DNA of 8,043 nucleotides from an uncultured Rickettsiales bacterium. GTDB taxonomy: Bacteria > Pseudomonadota > Alphaproteobacteria > Rickettsiales > UBA1997. Under the pieces are notes generated by a model. The model made no database searches. It was not told the origin of the DNA and saw only the letters and a program-made list of their open reading frames with translations. Location: positions 1 through 8,043 of the forward strand of contig CAKVBE010000039.1 of the NCBI GenBank assembly GCA_934725005.1. The letters run 5' to 3'. The position numbers were made by a program, and so were the translations under genes. Shown one piece after another: positions 1-7,705 of the stretch (positions within the stretch are counted from its first letter, which is position 1; each line of letters begins with the position of its first letter).

Positions 1-1358
1 GCTTTTTTACTTGCTTCTATTATTTCTTCTTCTGTTGCATTAATTTTTCCATATGCAATATTTTCTCTTATTGTTCTATGAAATAATATTGGATCTTGCG
101 GAATGTATGATATATTTTGTCTAAGTGATTCTTGGGTAATGTCTGTTTTGATGTTTTGATTGTCTATCAGTATTTCACCATTATTTATATCATATAATCT
201 TAATAAGAGATTTATAAGTGTTGACTTTCCTGCTCCACTATATCCTACTATACCGACTTTTTGTTTTGAAGGAATAGATAAATTTAATTGATTAAATACT
301 AATGGTAAATTATTAGAATATTGAAATGAGATATTAGAAAAAGTAATAGATGATGTTGTAAGAGTAAGTGGTTTATCAGTATAGTTTATAATTGTTGGAT
401 TTACTACTATGTTCTCTAAATTATATTTAATTTTATTGTATTGTTCTAAATTTTCTATTATTATATTTCCTATGAATTTAGTTGTCTGAATTATATTTAA
501 AGATGTTATAACTATATAGACTATATTTCCAACATTTAATGAATTAAGTTTATATAAGTATAAAGATAACCATAGATTTATGATTAATGGTAATGATGAA
601 AGTATATTGCAAACTAATTTTATAAATATTTTCATAAATATTGAACTACTTTCTTTTTTATAAGAGATGTTTAAATTATCATTTAATAAATCTAACTCAT
701 ATGTTTCTCTAGAAAATAATTTTATATTTATTACATTTAATAAAGCATCAATTACCGTACCATTAATTTTATTCTTTTGTTCCTCGTAATTTTTAATTCT
801 TATTTTAAAATATTTATTTAAACAAAATATTATAGATATATACAAGATTATCCATGATAAATTTATTAAGGCTAATAATGCATTCATTTTATAAAAAGAA
901 TACAAAATACAGACTTTTAGAATTAAATTAACTGTAATGATATTTATTAAATTAAATAAAAATCTTTCAGAGAGATTGGCTAAATCAATTATCTTGCTAC
1001 CTACTGAACCGCTAAGATTATTGTTGAAAAAACTTAGTTCATACTGTTCTACATGATAGAACAATGTTTTTATTATATTATTCTTGGTTCTTGTAAATGA
1101 CAAAATATAAAAATACCGAGTAAATACATCAAACACAATATACAACACATTGCACATTACTACCAATAGTAATAAATTTTGTATGTCAAAATAGCTAAAA
1201 TTTGTTTTTATAGACTCAATGATTAAACCAATATATTTTGGTATTGTAATGTCATTAATATAGTTTGATACTATATTAAATAATATAAATAAAATAAAAT
1301 ATAGAAAATATTTTTTTGTATAGGAAATTAAAAACTTAATTGGATTTTTTTCAATCAT
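1..1358 (-). CDS. ABC exporter half-transporter (membrane domain fused to ATPase), 3' end outside the window
   Basis: The reverse strand is open from an ATG at 1358-1356 to the window edge, giving about 452 residues. The N-terminal part (about residues 1-310) is hydrophobic, with likely membrane helices near 18-34, 60-80, 136-155, 158-180, 242-266 and 275-292, the six-helix pattern of type IV ABC exporters. The ATPase domain follows, with Walker A GYSGAGKST at residues 372-380 (bases 219-245) and a Q-loop YIPQDP near residue 417 (bases 93-110), then the usual RENIAYG stretch. The LSGGQ signature, Walker B and H-loop lie beyond the edge. Proteins of this layout work as dimers in the inner membrane and export lipids, peptides or conjugates; the substrate cannot be told here. 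MsbA-like or Atm1-like assignment is possible but unproven. No clear Shine-Dalgarno precedes the start. A 376-bp gap separates it from the upstream operon, so it probably has its own promoter. Confidence 0.93.
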   Translation of the reverse strand, partial: MIEKNPIKFLISYTKKYFLYFILFILFNIVSNYINDITIPKYIGLIIESIKTNFSYFDIQNLLLLVVMCNVLYIVFDVFTRYFYILSFTRTKNNIIKTLFYHVEQYELSFFNNNLSGSVGSKIIDLANLSERFLFNLINIITVNLILKVCILYSFYKMNALLALINLSWIILYISIIFCLNKYFKIRIKNYEEQKNKINGTVIDALLNVINIKLFSRETYELDLLNDNLNISYKKESSSIFMKIFIKLVCNILSSLPLIINLWLSLYLYKLNSLNVGNIVYIVITSLNIIQTTKFIGNIIIENLEQYNKIKYNLENIVVNPTIINYTDKPLTLTTSSITFSNISFQYSNNLPLVFNQLNLSIPSKQKVGIVGYSGAGKSTLINLLLRLYDINNGEILIDNQNIKTDITQESLRQNISYIPQDPILFHRTIRENIAYGKINATEEEIIEASKK

Positions 1359-1406
1359 AATTTATTTAGCTCTATTATTAGTAAAATTAATATGGTTCCC
1401 GTAAGT

Positions 1407-1435
1407 AAAATAATCGTCATTTATTTGTAAATCAA
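1407..1435 (-). promoter_or_regulatory. Possible promoter of the ABC exporter gene
   Basis: On the minus strand a TTGATT box (1435-1430) is followed after 17 nt by TATTTT (1412-1407), about 50 nt before the ATG at 1358. The spacing is ideal, but in sequence this AT-rich such pairs arise often by chance, so this is only a candidate. Confidence 0.25.
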
Positions 1436-1498
1436 TAATGATGGCTTGTTTGCAGAATCAATTTTTATTACTTGTTGTATTATATAACTAACAAACTC

Positions 1499-1654
1499 CT
1501 ACAAACATTGAGTATTAGATTTAAAGATACAACACCACACGGAAAACGTAAAACTATCAGAATCTGCAAGGACTTTGCAAGATACATCATTTTTAAATTT
1601 TGCACCATCTGTTTGCAGAATTTCACAAGGCACAAGATCTCCAAACTCAACACC
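1499..1654 (-). pseudogene. Start-less open stretch of 51 codons, possible gene or repeat remnant
   Basis: On the minus strand one frame is open from just after a TAA (1657-1655) to a TAG at 1501-1499, with no ATG, GTG or TTG codon near its beginning. It opens with GVEFGDLVPCEIL and continues with a mixed-composition sequence (KFKNDVSCKVLADSDSFTF). This looks more protein-like than the lysine- and asparagine-rich background. Its first six residues, GVEFGD, are the same as those read in the same strand and frame from the 126-bp repeats at the right end of the window. It may be a decayed coding fragment or a translatable repeat module. I do not recognise a family, and chance openness cannot be excluded. 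Confidence 0.3.
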
Positions 1655-1675
1655 TTACGAACACATTACAAATAT
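1638..1675. repeat. Partial, degenerate copy related to the 126-bp structured repeat
   Basis: Bases 1638-1655 (TCTCCAAACTCAACACCT) match 7811-7828 of the right-hand repeat at all 18 positions. Ten bases further on, TTACAAATAT (1666-1675) matches 7834-7843, which lies just past that repeat. The left arm of the palindrome is not preserved here: AGG is followed by CACAAGA instead of TGTTGAG, so the 11-bp stem cannot form. This suggests a decayed or chimeric copy. An 18-base exact match inside 8 kb is unlikely by chance even at this base composition. Confidence 0.55.
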
Positions 1676-1691
1676 TTGTCAGATTTCTCAG

Positions 1692-1712
1692 TATTGATTT
1701 TCATTATCAATA
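1692..1712. repeat. AT-rich inverted repeat downstream of the metallopeptidase gene
   Basis: TATTGAT (1692-1698) and ATCAATA (1706-1712) form a 7-bp stem with a 7-nt loop, 23 bp beyond the stop codon of the minus-strand operon. The position suits a terminator, but the stem has only one G-C pair and no T-run follows on the minus strand. It is a weak candidate at best. Confidence 0.25.
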
Positions 1713-1734
1713 TTATCATGCTAATGCCAATTAT

Positions 1735-2682
1735 TTACTTTAATAATTTATTATTTTCTTTTTTAAATAAATAATATTCAGTACCATCATCAAGTTTGTA
1801 TACAGCCCTATCTTTTCTCCAATTATTAAAAGATGAAATAATTTCGTCTATCTCCTTATCATTCAATGAATTATTTGACTTAATATTACTAGACCAATTT
1901 TTTCCATCAGTAAATTTTGAATATTTGGCTCTACTTGCCCATTTTTTTTCATATTTCTTAATATACTTACAGTATTCTTCAGAACTTTTTAAAATATCAT
2001 CATCAACATTCTTCAATAGAATAGGATTTAAAATTTCTTTGATATATTTTATTGTATTACTAAAATACAAAAAGATAGATTGAAAATTGTATTGAAAATT
2101 TTTCAAACCATCAACTTCAACCGATAAAGCAATTAGCTCAAAAACTCTTGCAAAAAGTTCAGAACTTATAGATGCAATATCATAATTTTTCAATTCATCA
2201 AACAAAATTGTCTTAACTGCTGAACTTATTTGCATATTTTTAGTATTATTAATTTTAATATCTAACTCCAAAAATTTTTTAAAATCACCATCAACGTTTA
2301 TATTACTTATATGTTCGATTGCATGTGCTATTTCGTGCATAATTATGCTTGATTCTATAGATTTTATCGAAATCTTATAGTTCTTTTTCAAAAAGACCGA
2401 CTCGTTCTCAAGTTGTGAAGTTGTAGCTGTTACACAATGACCAGCAACTCTATCCCATGATTTCAGAGCAAAAACACTGAATTTTGCTTCACCATGTTTT
2501 ATTTTTGTAACCAATGCATTTAAAGATGGTCTAAACAAATCCAAATAATACAATCTGAATAATTTAGAATTAAACTCTTCTAGATTACTCAAATTATCAA
2601 AGTCTATGTTAGAGTTCACTGTTTTATATAATAAACTTTCCCATAACTCAAACTTTTTATTATTAATGAGTCCAAAAAACAT
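1735..2682 (-). CDS. HExxH zinc-metallopeptidase-like protein, resembling lethal-factor/polyvalent-protein zincins
   Basis: This is a 315-residue protein without a signal peptide or membrane helix, so probably cytoplasmic unless exported by a dedicated system. Residues 116-120 are HEIAH in a hydrophobic helix context (IIMHEIAHAIEH), the zinc-binding and catalytic motif of zincins. Fifty-five residues later comes SSELFARVFE (173-182). An HExxH followed by an [E][LF]FA..F helix is the arrangement seen in anthrax lethal factor-type peptidases (HEFGH, then NEAEFFAEAF) and in zincin domains of phage and plasmid polyvalent proteins. By that comparison E117 is the catalytic base, and H116, H120 and E175 the zinc ligands. 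The last 80 residues are lysine-rich and lack a recognisable domain. The ATG lies 3 nt after the stop of the AsmA-like gene with no visible ribosome binding site, so expression probably depends on translational coupling. The exact family and substrate are unknown; the motif match was made by eye. Confidence 0.75.
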   Translation of the reverse strand: MFFGLINNKKFELWESLLYKTVNSNIDFDNLSNLEEFNSKLFRLYYLDLFRPSLNALVTKIKHGEAKFSVFALKSWDRVAGHCVTATTSQLENESVFLKKNYKISIKSIESSIIMHEIAHAIEHISNINVDGDFKKFLELDIKINNTKNMQISSAVKTILFDELKNYDIASISSELFARVFELIALSVEVDGLKNFQYNFQSIFLYFSNTIKYIKEILNPILLKNVDDDILKSSEEYCKYIKKYEKKWASRAKYSKFTDGKNWSSNIKSNNSLNDKEIDEIISSFNNWRKDRAVYKLDDGTEYYLFKKENNKLLK

Positions 2683-2685
2683 AAA

Positions 2686-5600
2686 TTACATACTCAAATT
2701 TTCTGTTATATCTTTAATCATTCTGCCTTCAGTATTTATGAATTCTTCCTCTTTCTGCTTTTCCAATAAATTTTTCCGTTCCCTTTCTTTTTCTTTTGCA
2801 ATCTTTTGGTGTTCAGCTTCTTCAACTTTCTCTCTTACTTTTTCTAAATATTCGTCTACATTCGACAAATTAAAATCTAAAGTCGCTTTATCTTTCACAT
2901 TTTCTTTATAAGATATGTATGTATACAAAGGAATTTTTGTTTTATTTACTAAAACAACCATCGCCGAAGCATTTACCATGTCAATAATAGTCCTATTGTC
3001 ACTATTATTTATGCTCAAATTAAATTTATTGCTTATACCATCACCGCTACAATTCATTTCAGATTTATATACATTCAACTGTGAATAAAATTTTCCATTC
3101 ACTTTCTTGAACATTGTTCCAGTATCTTTATTTATCAGAGCATCTTTTGGGTTCAAGTCAAATAATATATCCTTTTTTAGGTGAATATTACTTAATTTTT
3201 CTCTTAGATCGGAGAGACCGAAACCTTTGATATAAACATTATTTCCAACAAATTCAAAATAACTTGAAATTGACGAAGAAAAATCACTAATATTTCCACC
3301 ACTTGCACTAAAATAACCACCAACACCAATTAAACCAGATAAGACAGAATCATTGGATCCAGTTATAAGTCTATTCAAATCAATAAGAGAATATATATTT
3401 TTATCAGCTTTTACATTTATAGACCTATCATTATCTCTTATTGAAACACTTCCAGTAAGATTTACATTACCATCCTGGAGTTCGCAATCAAATTTATTAA
3501 TATTAAAATTACCATTATCTAACAGTAAATCAAATCCAAATTTATTAATTGAAACGTTATTTATATTCAAATAACCAATATTCCCTTTTATTGTTCCATT
3601 TACACCTTCAAAAGAAGCGATTTTGAAGAATTTTTTAACCCAATAATCATCTAAATCCTTATCAGATTTTTCACCACCAAGTATTTTTTGATATTTCTCT
3701 AAGTTTATAAGGTACGGTATGATGTTAATTTTCTTGCTATAATTAGTAGCTGTAAAATTAAAATTTACAATTGGTAAATTTCTGGTAATGTCTAATTCTA
3801 GATCGCCAGAAAAGTTTTTTAGACTTTCTGAATCGAATCTCAAATTATTCAAAGATAAATAGCCTGCACTTGTTTTTAAACTTGTCCTGAAGTTTAGCAA
3901 ATCTATACCATTAAATCTGAATCTGTTAGATGTTAGATCAAGATATAAATTGTTTCTTAAATCACTCAAAAACAATAATTTTTGTTTTACAGAATCATCT
4001 TTGTTATCATATTTAAATTCACATTCATTTGTAACTAACTTTATAGCTGTATACTTTTTGCCAGTATTACCAAAGTAATGTTCTAAACTAAATGGTATAA
4101 TGTTACCATTAGATTTTATACTAGAATTTAAGAATATTAAAATATCATTGCTTATTATTAAATTACCAGTAATATCAAACTCGTTATCTTTATCAATATC
4201 TTTGATCCAAGAAAAATAATCGGATATACGCTTTGATCTGCTTAAATGTATACTAAAATCATTTACATAAACATCTTGAATCAATTTAGGATTGCTTATA
4301 TTCACTGAGTAATCATCATTATTTAATTCAAGCTTATTAAAACTTATACCATTATTTGATATGGATATATCAACTTTATTGTTTTTGAATAAAATACCAT
4401 TATAAATAAGTTCATTATTGTTTATTACTAAATCAATTTTAGTATTAGATTTATTCAATATATTTTTATTTAATTTATTTACTAAAGAATTTATATTATC
4501 TTCAGAATTAAATATAAGTATACTATCTTTAGTATTTGGATTAAATTCAGAGTACTTTTCAACTCTAGCAAAAACATTATTAAAGTTTAAAAATCCTAAA
4601 TCACCATAAACCTTAACATTATCACCCTTTTTGTTAAAGTTGACATTTAACTTCAAATTGTTTGAATCAATCGAAATATTATTCGATTCCATTAGTCCAT
4701 CTTTTAATTCAATCTTTCCACTAATATTGAAAACATCTTTGTTGCTTTTATTAAGCATAAAATTATTATTATCACTTTGGTATCTTAAACCAATGATATT
4801 AGCAAAATCATAAATATTTGTAACTTTTAGTGATGTGTTTAAAATACCACTCCATTTATTAATGTTGAATAAATCATCAATTTTACCTGAAAAATTCAAA
4901 ACCGCATTGTTAATAACATTGTTTGATTTAAATTTTAGATTAATGTTTGTATTTCCACTCCTGTTAACAGCATATGTTATATCACTATTAATTGTTTCTT
5001 GTTCTATATCGTAGATTAAATTACTAATAATTTTTCTGTTTCTAAAATTAATAGAACCACGTACACCACTAATCTCTTTAATAATTCTACCCTCATCGTA
5101 TAATGTTACAGATATATTATCAATATTTAAATGTGTTCCCTTGATGCCGTTGCTTTTTAAAAATTTTTTATCGAAATCATTAAATGTATCAACAAGCATA
5201 TTAGATAATTCAGAATTGTCTATAGAAACAGTTTTTTCAACTTCTGCTTGTATTATCTTTTTACCATTTTTTTCAAGTTCCTTATCTTCATCAATACCAA
5301 TTATATTTTTTATCTTATGTCCGATTCCATCAACTTCATTTTTATCAATATCAACAACCTTGTCTTCAATTACTTTTTTCTTATACTCTGTCAACAATTT
5401 ATTGATATTTACATTAAAATCAGAGGAGTTGATACTGATATCTTTAGCCTTAACTCTACCAAAAATTAACGGTATAAATTTTAATTCCATTTTAACATCA
5501 TGTATATCAGAACCCAGTGAAATATTTTTATAAAAAATATTTTCGAATTTTATGTTACTGATACTTACAACAGGCTTTGGAAATAATTTAAAATTTACAT

Positions 5601-5817
5601 CACCATCTATTAAAGCAACAACTTTTTTATTAGTTAAATTATAGTTCTCAGAATATTTTTCAATTTCTGCGGAAAAAAAACTATTTACCTCTGTTTTTAT
5701 TTTCTTAGGATTTACTAAAACGTTTATATAAATAAAAAAGAAGAAAATTGACAAAATTACAGCAAAAAATATCTTGAGGTATTTTCCACTATCATTAATT
5801 TCTAATTTAAGTTTCAT
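2686..5817 (-). CDS. AsmA family protein, inner-membrane anchored, periplasmic
   Basis: This 1043-residue protein has a short basic N-terminus and one hydrophobic anchor (about residues 13-36), then a long beta-rich, asparagine- and serine-rich body expected in the periplasm. After the anchor comes a typical AsmA N-terminal stretch: a GDVNFKLFPKPVVSISNIKFEN motif split over residues 72-93, then LKFIPLIFGRVKAKDISI. The C-terminal part (roughly 795-985) looks like the AsmA C-terminal region, including the glycine-rich VLSGLIGVGGYFSASGG and the NGKFYSQLNVYKSEM stretch. AsmA/TamB-type proteins form long beta grooves and are linked to phospholipid transport to the outer membrane and its assembly. 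An unusual highly charged tail (about 990-1026, rich in K, E, R) is predicted coiled coil. The start overlaps the murG stop by 4 nt, and a good Shine-Dalgarno precedes it. Family assignment is firm; the precise member is not. Confidence 0.9.
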   Translation of the reverse strand: MKLKLEINDSGKYLKIFFAVILSIFFFFIYINVLVNPKKIKTEVNSFFSAEIEKYSENYNLTNKKVVALIDGDVNFKLFPKPVVSISNIKFENIFYKNISLGSDIHDVKMELKFIPLIFGRVKAKDISINSSDFNVNINKLLTEYKKKVIEDKVVDIDKNEVDGIGHKIKNIIGIDEDKELEKNGKKIIQAEVEKTVSIDNSELSNMLVDTFNDFDKKFLKSNGIKGTHLNIDNISVTLYDEGRIIKEISGVRGSINFRNRKIISNLIYDIEQETINSDITYAVNRSGNTNINLKFKSNNVINNAVLNFSGKIDDLFNINKWSGILNTSLKVTNIYDFANIIGLRYQSDNNNFMLNKSNKDVFNISGKIELKDGLMESNNISIDSNNLKLNVNFNKKGDNVKVYGDLGFLNFNNVFARVEKYSEFNPNTKDSILIFNSEDNINSLVNKLNKNILNKSNTKIDLVINNNELIYNGILFKNNKVDISISNNGISFNKLELNNDDYSVNISNPKLIQDVYVNDFSIHLSRSKRISDYFSWIKDIDKDNEFDITGNLIISNDILIFLNSSIKSNGNIIPFSLEHYFGNTGKKYTAIKLVTNECEFKYDNKDDSVKQKLLFLSDLRNNLYLDLTSNRFRFNGIDLLNFRTSLKTSAGYLSLNNLRFDSESLKNFSGDLELDITRNLPIVNFNFTATNYSKKINIIPYLINLEKYQKILGGEKSDKDLDDYWVKKFFKIASFEGVNGTIKGNIGYLNINNVSINKFGFDLLLDNGNFNINKFDCELQDGNVNLTGSVSIRDNDRSINVKADKNIYSLIDLNRLITGSNDSVLSGLIGVGGYFSASGGNISDFSSSISSYFEFVGNNVYIKGFGLSDLREKLSNIHLKKDILFDLNPKDALINKDTGTMFKKVNGKFYSQLNVYKSEMNCSGDGISNKFNLSINNSDNRTIIDMVNASAMVVLVNKTKIPLYTYISYKENVKDKATLDFNLSNVDEYLEKVREKVEEAEHQKIAKEKERERKNLLEKQKEEEFINTEGRMIKDITENLSM

Positions 5818-6887
5818 ATAATCTCCTCAATTGCATCTTTAATATTAATATCAGCATCAACAACACCAAAATGCTTTATACCATCACTAAGACTAACCAA
5901 TCTATTTTTGTCCATAATAATTCTACTAATAAATTTACCAAATTCTTCCGGTTTAAATTCATTTTGTTTAAACACGATACATGAATCATACTTTAGTATA
6001 GATTCAGCATTTTTATACTGGTGATCATTTGTAACAAATGGAGAAGGAAAAAATATAACCGGCAATCCAACTACAGAAATTTCAGAAATTGTAGTAGCTC
6101 CAGATCTACATATAACCAAATTTGCCTGTTTATATTTTTCATCCATATCATCAAAAAATGTCTTTACGGTAGCTGAAATATATTTGCTTCTGTATGTATC
6201 CCTCACATTTAATAAATCATCAGTTCTAACCTGTTGAACTATATTTACATTTTTCTTAAAATTATCATCAACATAGTCAATAAATTTCATGAATTCATTA
6301 CCAAAAAAACTAGCACCGCCACTTCCAGCAACTATTAGTATATTAAACTTTTCACCCTTTTCAAAATCTGGATATTTATATTTATGATTAGACAATTCTT
6401 TTATATTACTCCTAATTGGATTACCAACATACTTTATTTTACTACTATTATCTATACTAAAACCATAAATCTCTGGAAAACTTGTAAAAATAATTTTTGC
6501 ATAACTTTGAAACCAACGATTAACTTTTCCAGCGAACATATTCTGTTCATGCAAAGCTATAGGGATTTTCAAAAAAACACTAGCAATCAAAATTGGAAAA
6601 GTTGCATAACTACCAAAACCAAAAACTAAATCTGGTTTTTCTCTTTTTAAAAATAGAAAAGATTCTATTATACCTTTAATTATAAAAAACGCAGATTTCA
6701 AACTTTTTGTTTTAGCTGAAGATATAATCTTATGTTTAACAGTAATTTGGTCAACAAATTTATTCAATTTTTCATCACCAACCACATATACATCCATACC
6801 ACTTTTTTTTAATTGATCAGCAACAGCAATAGCTGGAAATATATGACCACCTGTACCGCCTGTAGCAATTATAACCTTCTTACTCAT
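5814..6887 (-). CDS. murG: MurG, UDP-GlcNAc:lipid I N-acetylglucosaminyltransferase
   Basis: MurG adds N-acetylglucosamine from UDP-GlcNAc to lipid I, making lipid II, the last cytoplasmic-face step of peptidoglycan precursor synthesis. It is a peripheral inner-membrane GT-B glycosyltransferase (family GT28). The 357 residues match the usual length. The N-terminal glycine-rich loop GGTGGH is at 10-15, HEQN at 113-116 and GNP at 155-157. A second glycine-rich loop, GSGGASF, is at 188-194 where most MurGs have GGSQGAR. The UDP-GlcNAc-binding region RSGATTISE is at 261-269 and NDHQYKNAE at 287-295. The segment after HEQN is MFAGKVNR, slightly different from the common form. The gene overlaps yraN upstream and the AsmA-like gene downstream, each by an ATGA. 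No Shine-Dalgarno is visible, consistent with coupling to yraN. Its presence means that the organism makes, or at least recently made, peptidoglycan precursors. Confidence 0.97.
   Translation of the reverse strand: MSKKVIIATGGTGGHIFPAIAVADQLKKSGMDVYVVGDEKLNKFVDQITVKHKIISSAKTKSLKSAFFIIKGIIESFLFLKREKPDLVFGFGSYATFPILIASVFLKIPIALHEQNMFAGKVNRWFQSYAKIIFTSFPEIYGFSIDNSSKIKYVGNPIRSNIKELSNHKYKYPDFEKGEKFNILIVAGSGGASFFGNEFMKFIDYVDDNFKKNVNIVQQVRTDDLLNVRDTYRSKYISATVKTFFDDMDEKYKQANLVICRSGATTISEISVVGLPVIFFPSPFVTNDHQYKNAESILKYDSCIVFKQNEFKPEEFGKFISRIIMDKNRLVSLSDGIKHFGVVDADINIKDAIEEII
5823..5828 (-). promoter_or_regulatory. Shine-Dalgarno of the AsmA-like gene
   Basis: The minus strand reads GAGGAG, then ATTAT, then the ATG at 5817. 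It lies inside the last codons of murG. It is the only clear ribosome binding site among the five complete genes here. It fixes the AsmA start and suggests that this gene is translated efficiently in its own right as well as by coupling. Confidence 0.8.
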
Positions 6888-7225
6888 AATTCTAAATTTT
6901 TAAAATGCTCAAATCTAAAATAACTGTTAAATACAATTATTTCAATATTAATATTAAAATCAATGTATTTTTTATTTTTATACACAAAAAAGTTTAAAGA
7001 ATTTTTTATTCTCTCTAATTGCCTATTAGAAACATATTCTGTTGTTAGAGCACAATTATGCCTGGACTTAACCTCAATAGCAATAATAGTTTTATCTTTT
7101 TTAGCAAGTATATCTATCTCACCATATTTTGTCTTATATCGTCTTGCTAAAATTGCATAGCCTTTGAAAAATAAAATGACTATAGCAAAATACTCAGAAA
7201 ACAATCCTTTGTTATAAGTATTCAT
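6884..7225 (-). CDS. yraN: YraN family (UPF0102) putative endonuclease-fold protein
   Basis: A 113-residue protein, normal for the UPF0102/YraN family. The order KGLFSEYFA (6-14), GYAILARRYKTKYGEIDILA (22-41) and IEVKSR (50-55) matches the family pattern G..GE..A, G..IL.RN.R...GEIDLI and VEVK.R. E11, D38, E51 and K53 sit where a PD-(D/E)xK nuclease core has its metal-binding and catalytic residues. The biochemical role of the family is poorly defined, and a DNA-processing function is inferred from the fold. The ATG at 7225 places the conserved glycine at residue 7, as expected for the family. The stop overlaps the murG start by 4 nt. A 93-bp gap separates it from the preceding 99-codon gene, so it may be read through from the promoter further upstream or have its own. 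Confidence 0.92.
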   Translation of the reverse strand: MNTYNKGLFSEYFAIVILFFKGYAILARRYKTKYGEIDILAKKDKTIIAIEVKSRHNCALTTEYVSNRQLERIKNSLNFFVYKNKKYIDFNINIEIIVFNSYFRFEHFKNLEL

Positions 7226-7244
7226 ACAATTAATATTTACAACA

Positions 7245-7288
7245 TGCTACAAAAAAACATTTAAACAACACCCAAACAATCTGTAGCA
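7245..7288. repeat. 7-bp inverted repeat in the gap before yraN
   Basis: TGCTACA (7245-7251) and TGTAGCA (7282-7288) are perfect reverse complements with a 30-nt spacer. It sits between the 99-codon gene and yraN, with seven A's just inside its left arm. It could be an operator or an attenuating structure, but it could also be chance. Confidence 0.25.
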
Positions 7289-7318
7289 AATTTATAACTC
7301 ATGAATAATTTTCAAAAG

Positions 7319-7618
7319 TTATTTTGTTTTTGTCTCAATTAAATCAAATTCAGAATTGATGTCTCTAAACGCTTCAAAAAGCTGCAATCTTGTTAACCTT
7401 TTTTCGTCGTAGACATATCTGCTATTTTTAAGGTGAAACAATCTAATTTTTCTATTAGATAGATTAAGTTGATATCCAGTGTTATCATCATAAAAAATAC
7501 CAATCATCCCATTACCAGCAATTCTAGAAACAATTTTCTTTTTACAAATAAGATTTTTTTGATATTCAATGAGTTCCGCAACATTAAAATCATACATGCA
7601 ATTGTACATATAATTCAC
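7319..7618 (-). CDS. Small protein of unknown function, first gene of the cluster
   Basis: I do not recognise this 99-residue protein. It has no signal peptide or membrane helix. The middle (IVSRIAGNGMIGIFYDDNTGYQLNLSNRKI in two halves, about residues 29-58) reads like a small beta-rich domain. The C-terminal part is helical and charged (DEKRLTRLQLFEAFRDINSE, 71-90). The longest reading starts at GTG 7618; in-frame ATGs at 7609 and 7597 are equally possible. None has a Shine-Dalgarno. A likely promoter lies so close that the transcript would be leaderless or have a leader of under about 30 nt. Codon use matches its neighbours, and an upstream in-frame TAG limits any extension. It is probably a real lineage-restricted gene, with spurious openness the alternative. 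Confidence 0.6.
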   Translation of the reverse strand: MNYMYNCMYDFNVAELIEYQKNLICKKKIVSRIAGNGMIGIFYDDNTGYQLNLSNRKIRLFHLKNSRYVYDEKRLTRLQLFEAFRDINSEFDLIETKTK

Positions 7619-7629
7619 ATAATTTAGCT

Positions 7630-7671
7630 ATAATAGCAGATAAATATACATATAAAACAATTAAAAAGCAA
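7630..7671 (-). promoter_or_regulatory. Probable promoter of the 99-codon gene and the yraN-murG operon
   Basis: Two overlapping candidates lie on the minus strand. One has TTGCTT (7671-7666), a 17-nt spacer and TATATT (7648-7643). The other has TTGTTT (7660-7655), a 19-nt spacer and TATTAT (7635-7630), with an extended -10 TG dinucleotide (TGCTATTAT). Both would start transcription within about 30 nt of the GTG at 7618 or the ATG at 7609. The location between the repeat block and the first gene supports one of them being real. Confidence 0.45.
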
Positions 7672-7705
7672 TAAAAATAAATATATATCTAGATTTCGAT
7701 GGTTA

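Larger units (their letters stand above)
1359..1734. other. Intergenic region of 376 bp between the ABC exporter and the metallopeptidase gene
   Basis: I see no convincing gene here. A plus-strand open stretch at 1472-1774 runs into the 3' end of the opposite-strand metallopeptidase gene and resembles no family I know. The middle (about 1499-1655) is visibly less AT-rich than its flanks and contains a fragment related to the 126-bp repeat at the right end of the window. It also holds a 7-bp inverted repeat, TCTGCAA at 1563-1569 with TTGCAGA at 1613-1619, and an 11-nt direct repeat, GTTTGCAGAAT at 1448-1458 and 1611-1621. The region should carry the terminator of the upstream operon and the promoter of the exporter gene, but neither is clear-cut. 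Confidence 0.7.

Noticed and set aside
1472..1774. Plus-strand open frame of 100 codons in the left intergenic region
   Set aside because: It overlaps the 3' end of the metallopeptidase gene on the other strand, has no ribosome binding site and resembles no family. It crosses the repeat fragment, so openness by chance is more likely.
5141..5533. Plus-strand open frame of 130 codons opposite the AsmA-like gene
   Set aside because: It lies wholly inside a well-supported AsmA-like gene on the minus strand; its low-complexity S/L/I/F composition is the antisense of K/N/D/E-rich codons. The other plus-strand frames inside the minus-strand genes were dismissed for the same reason.
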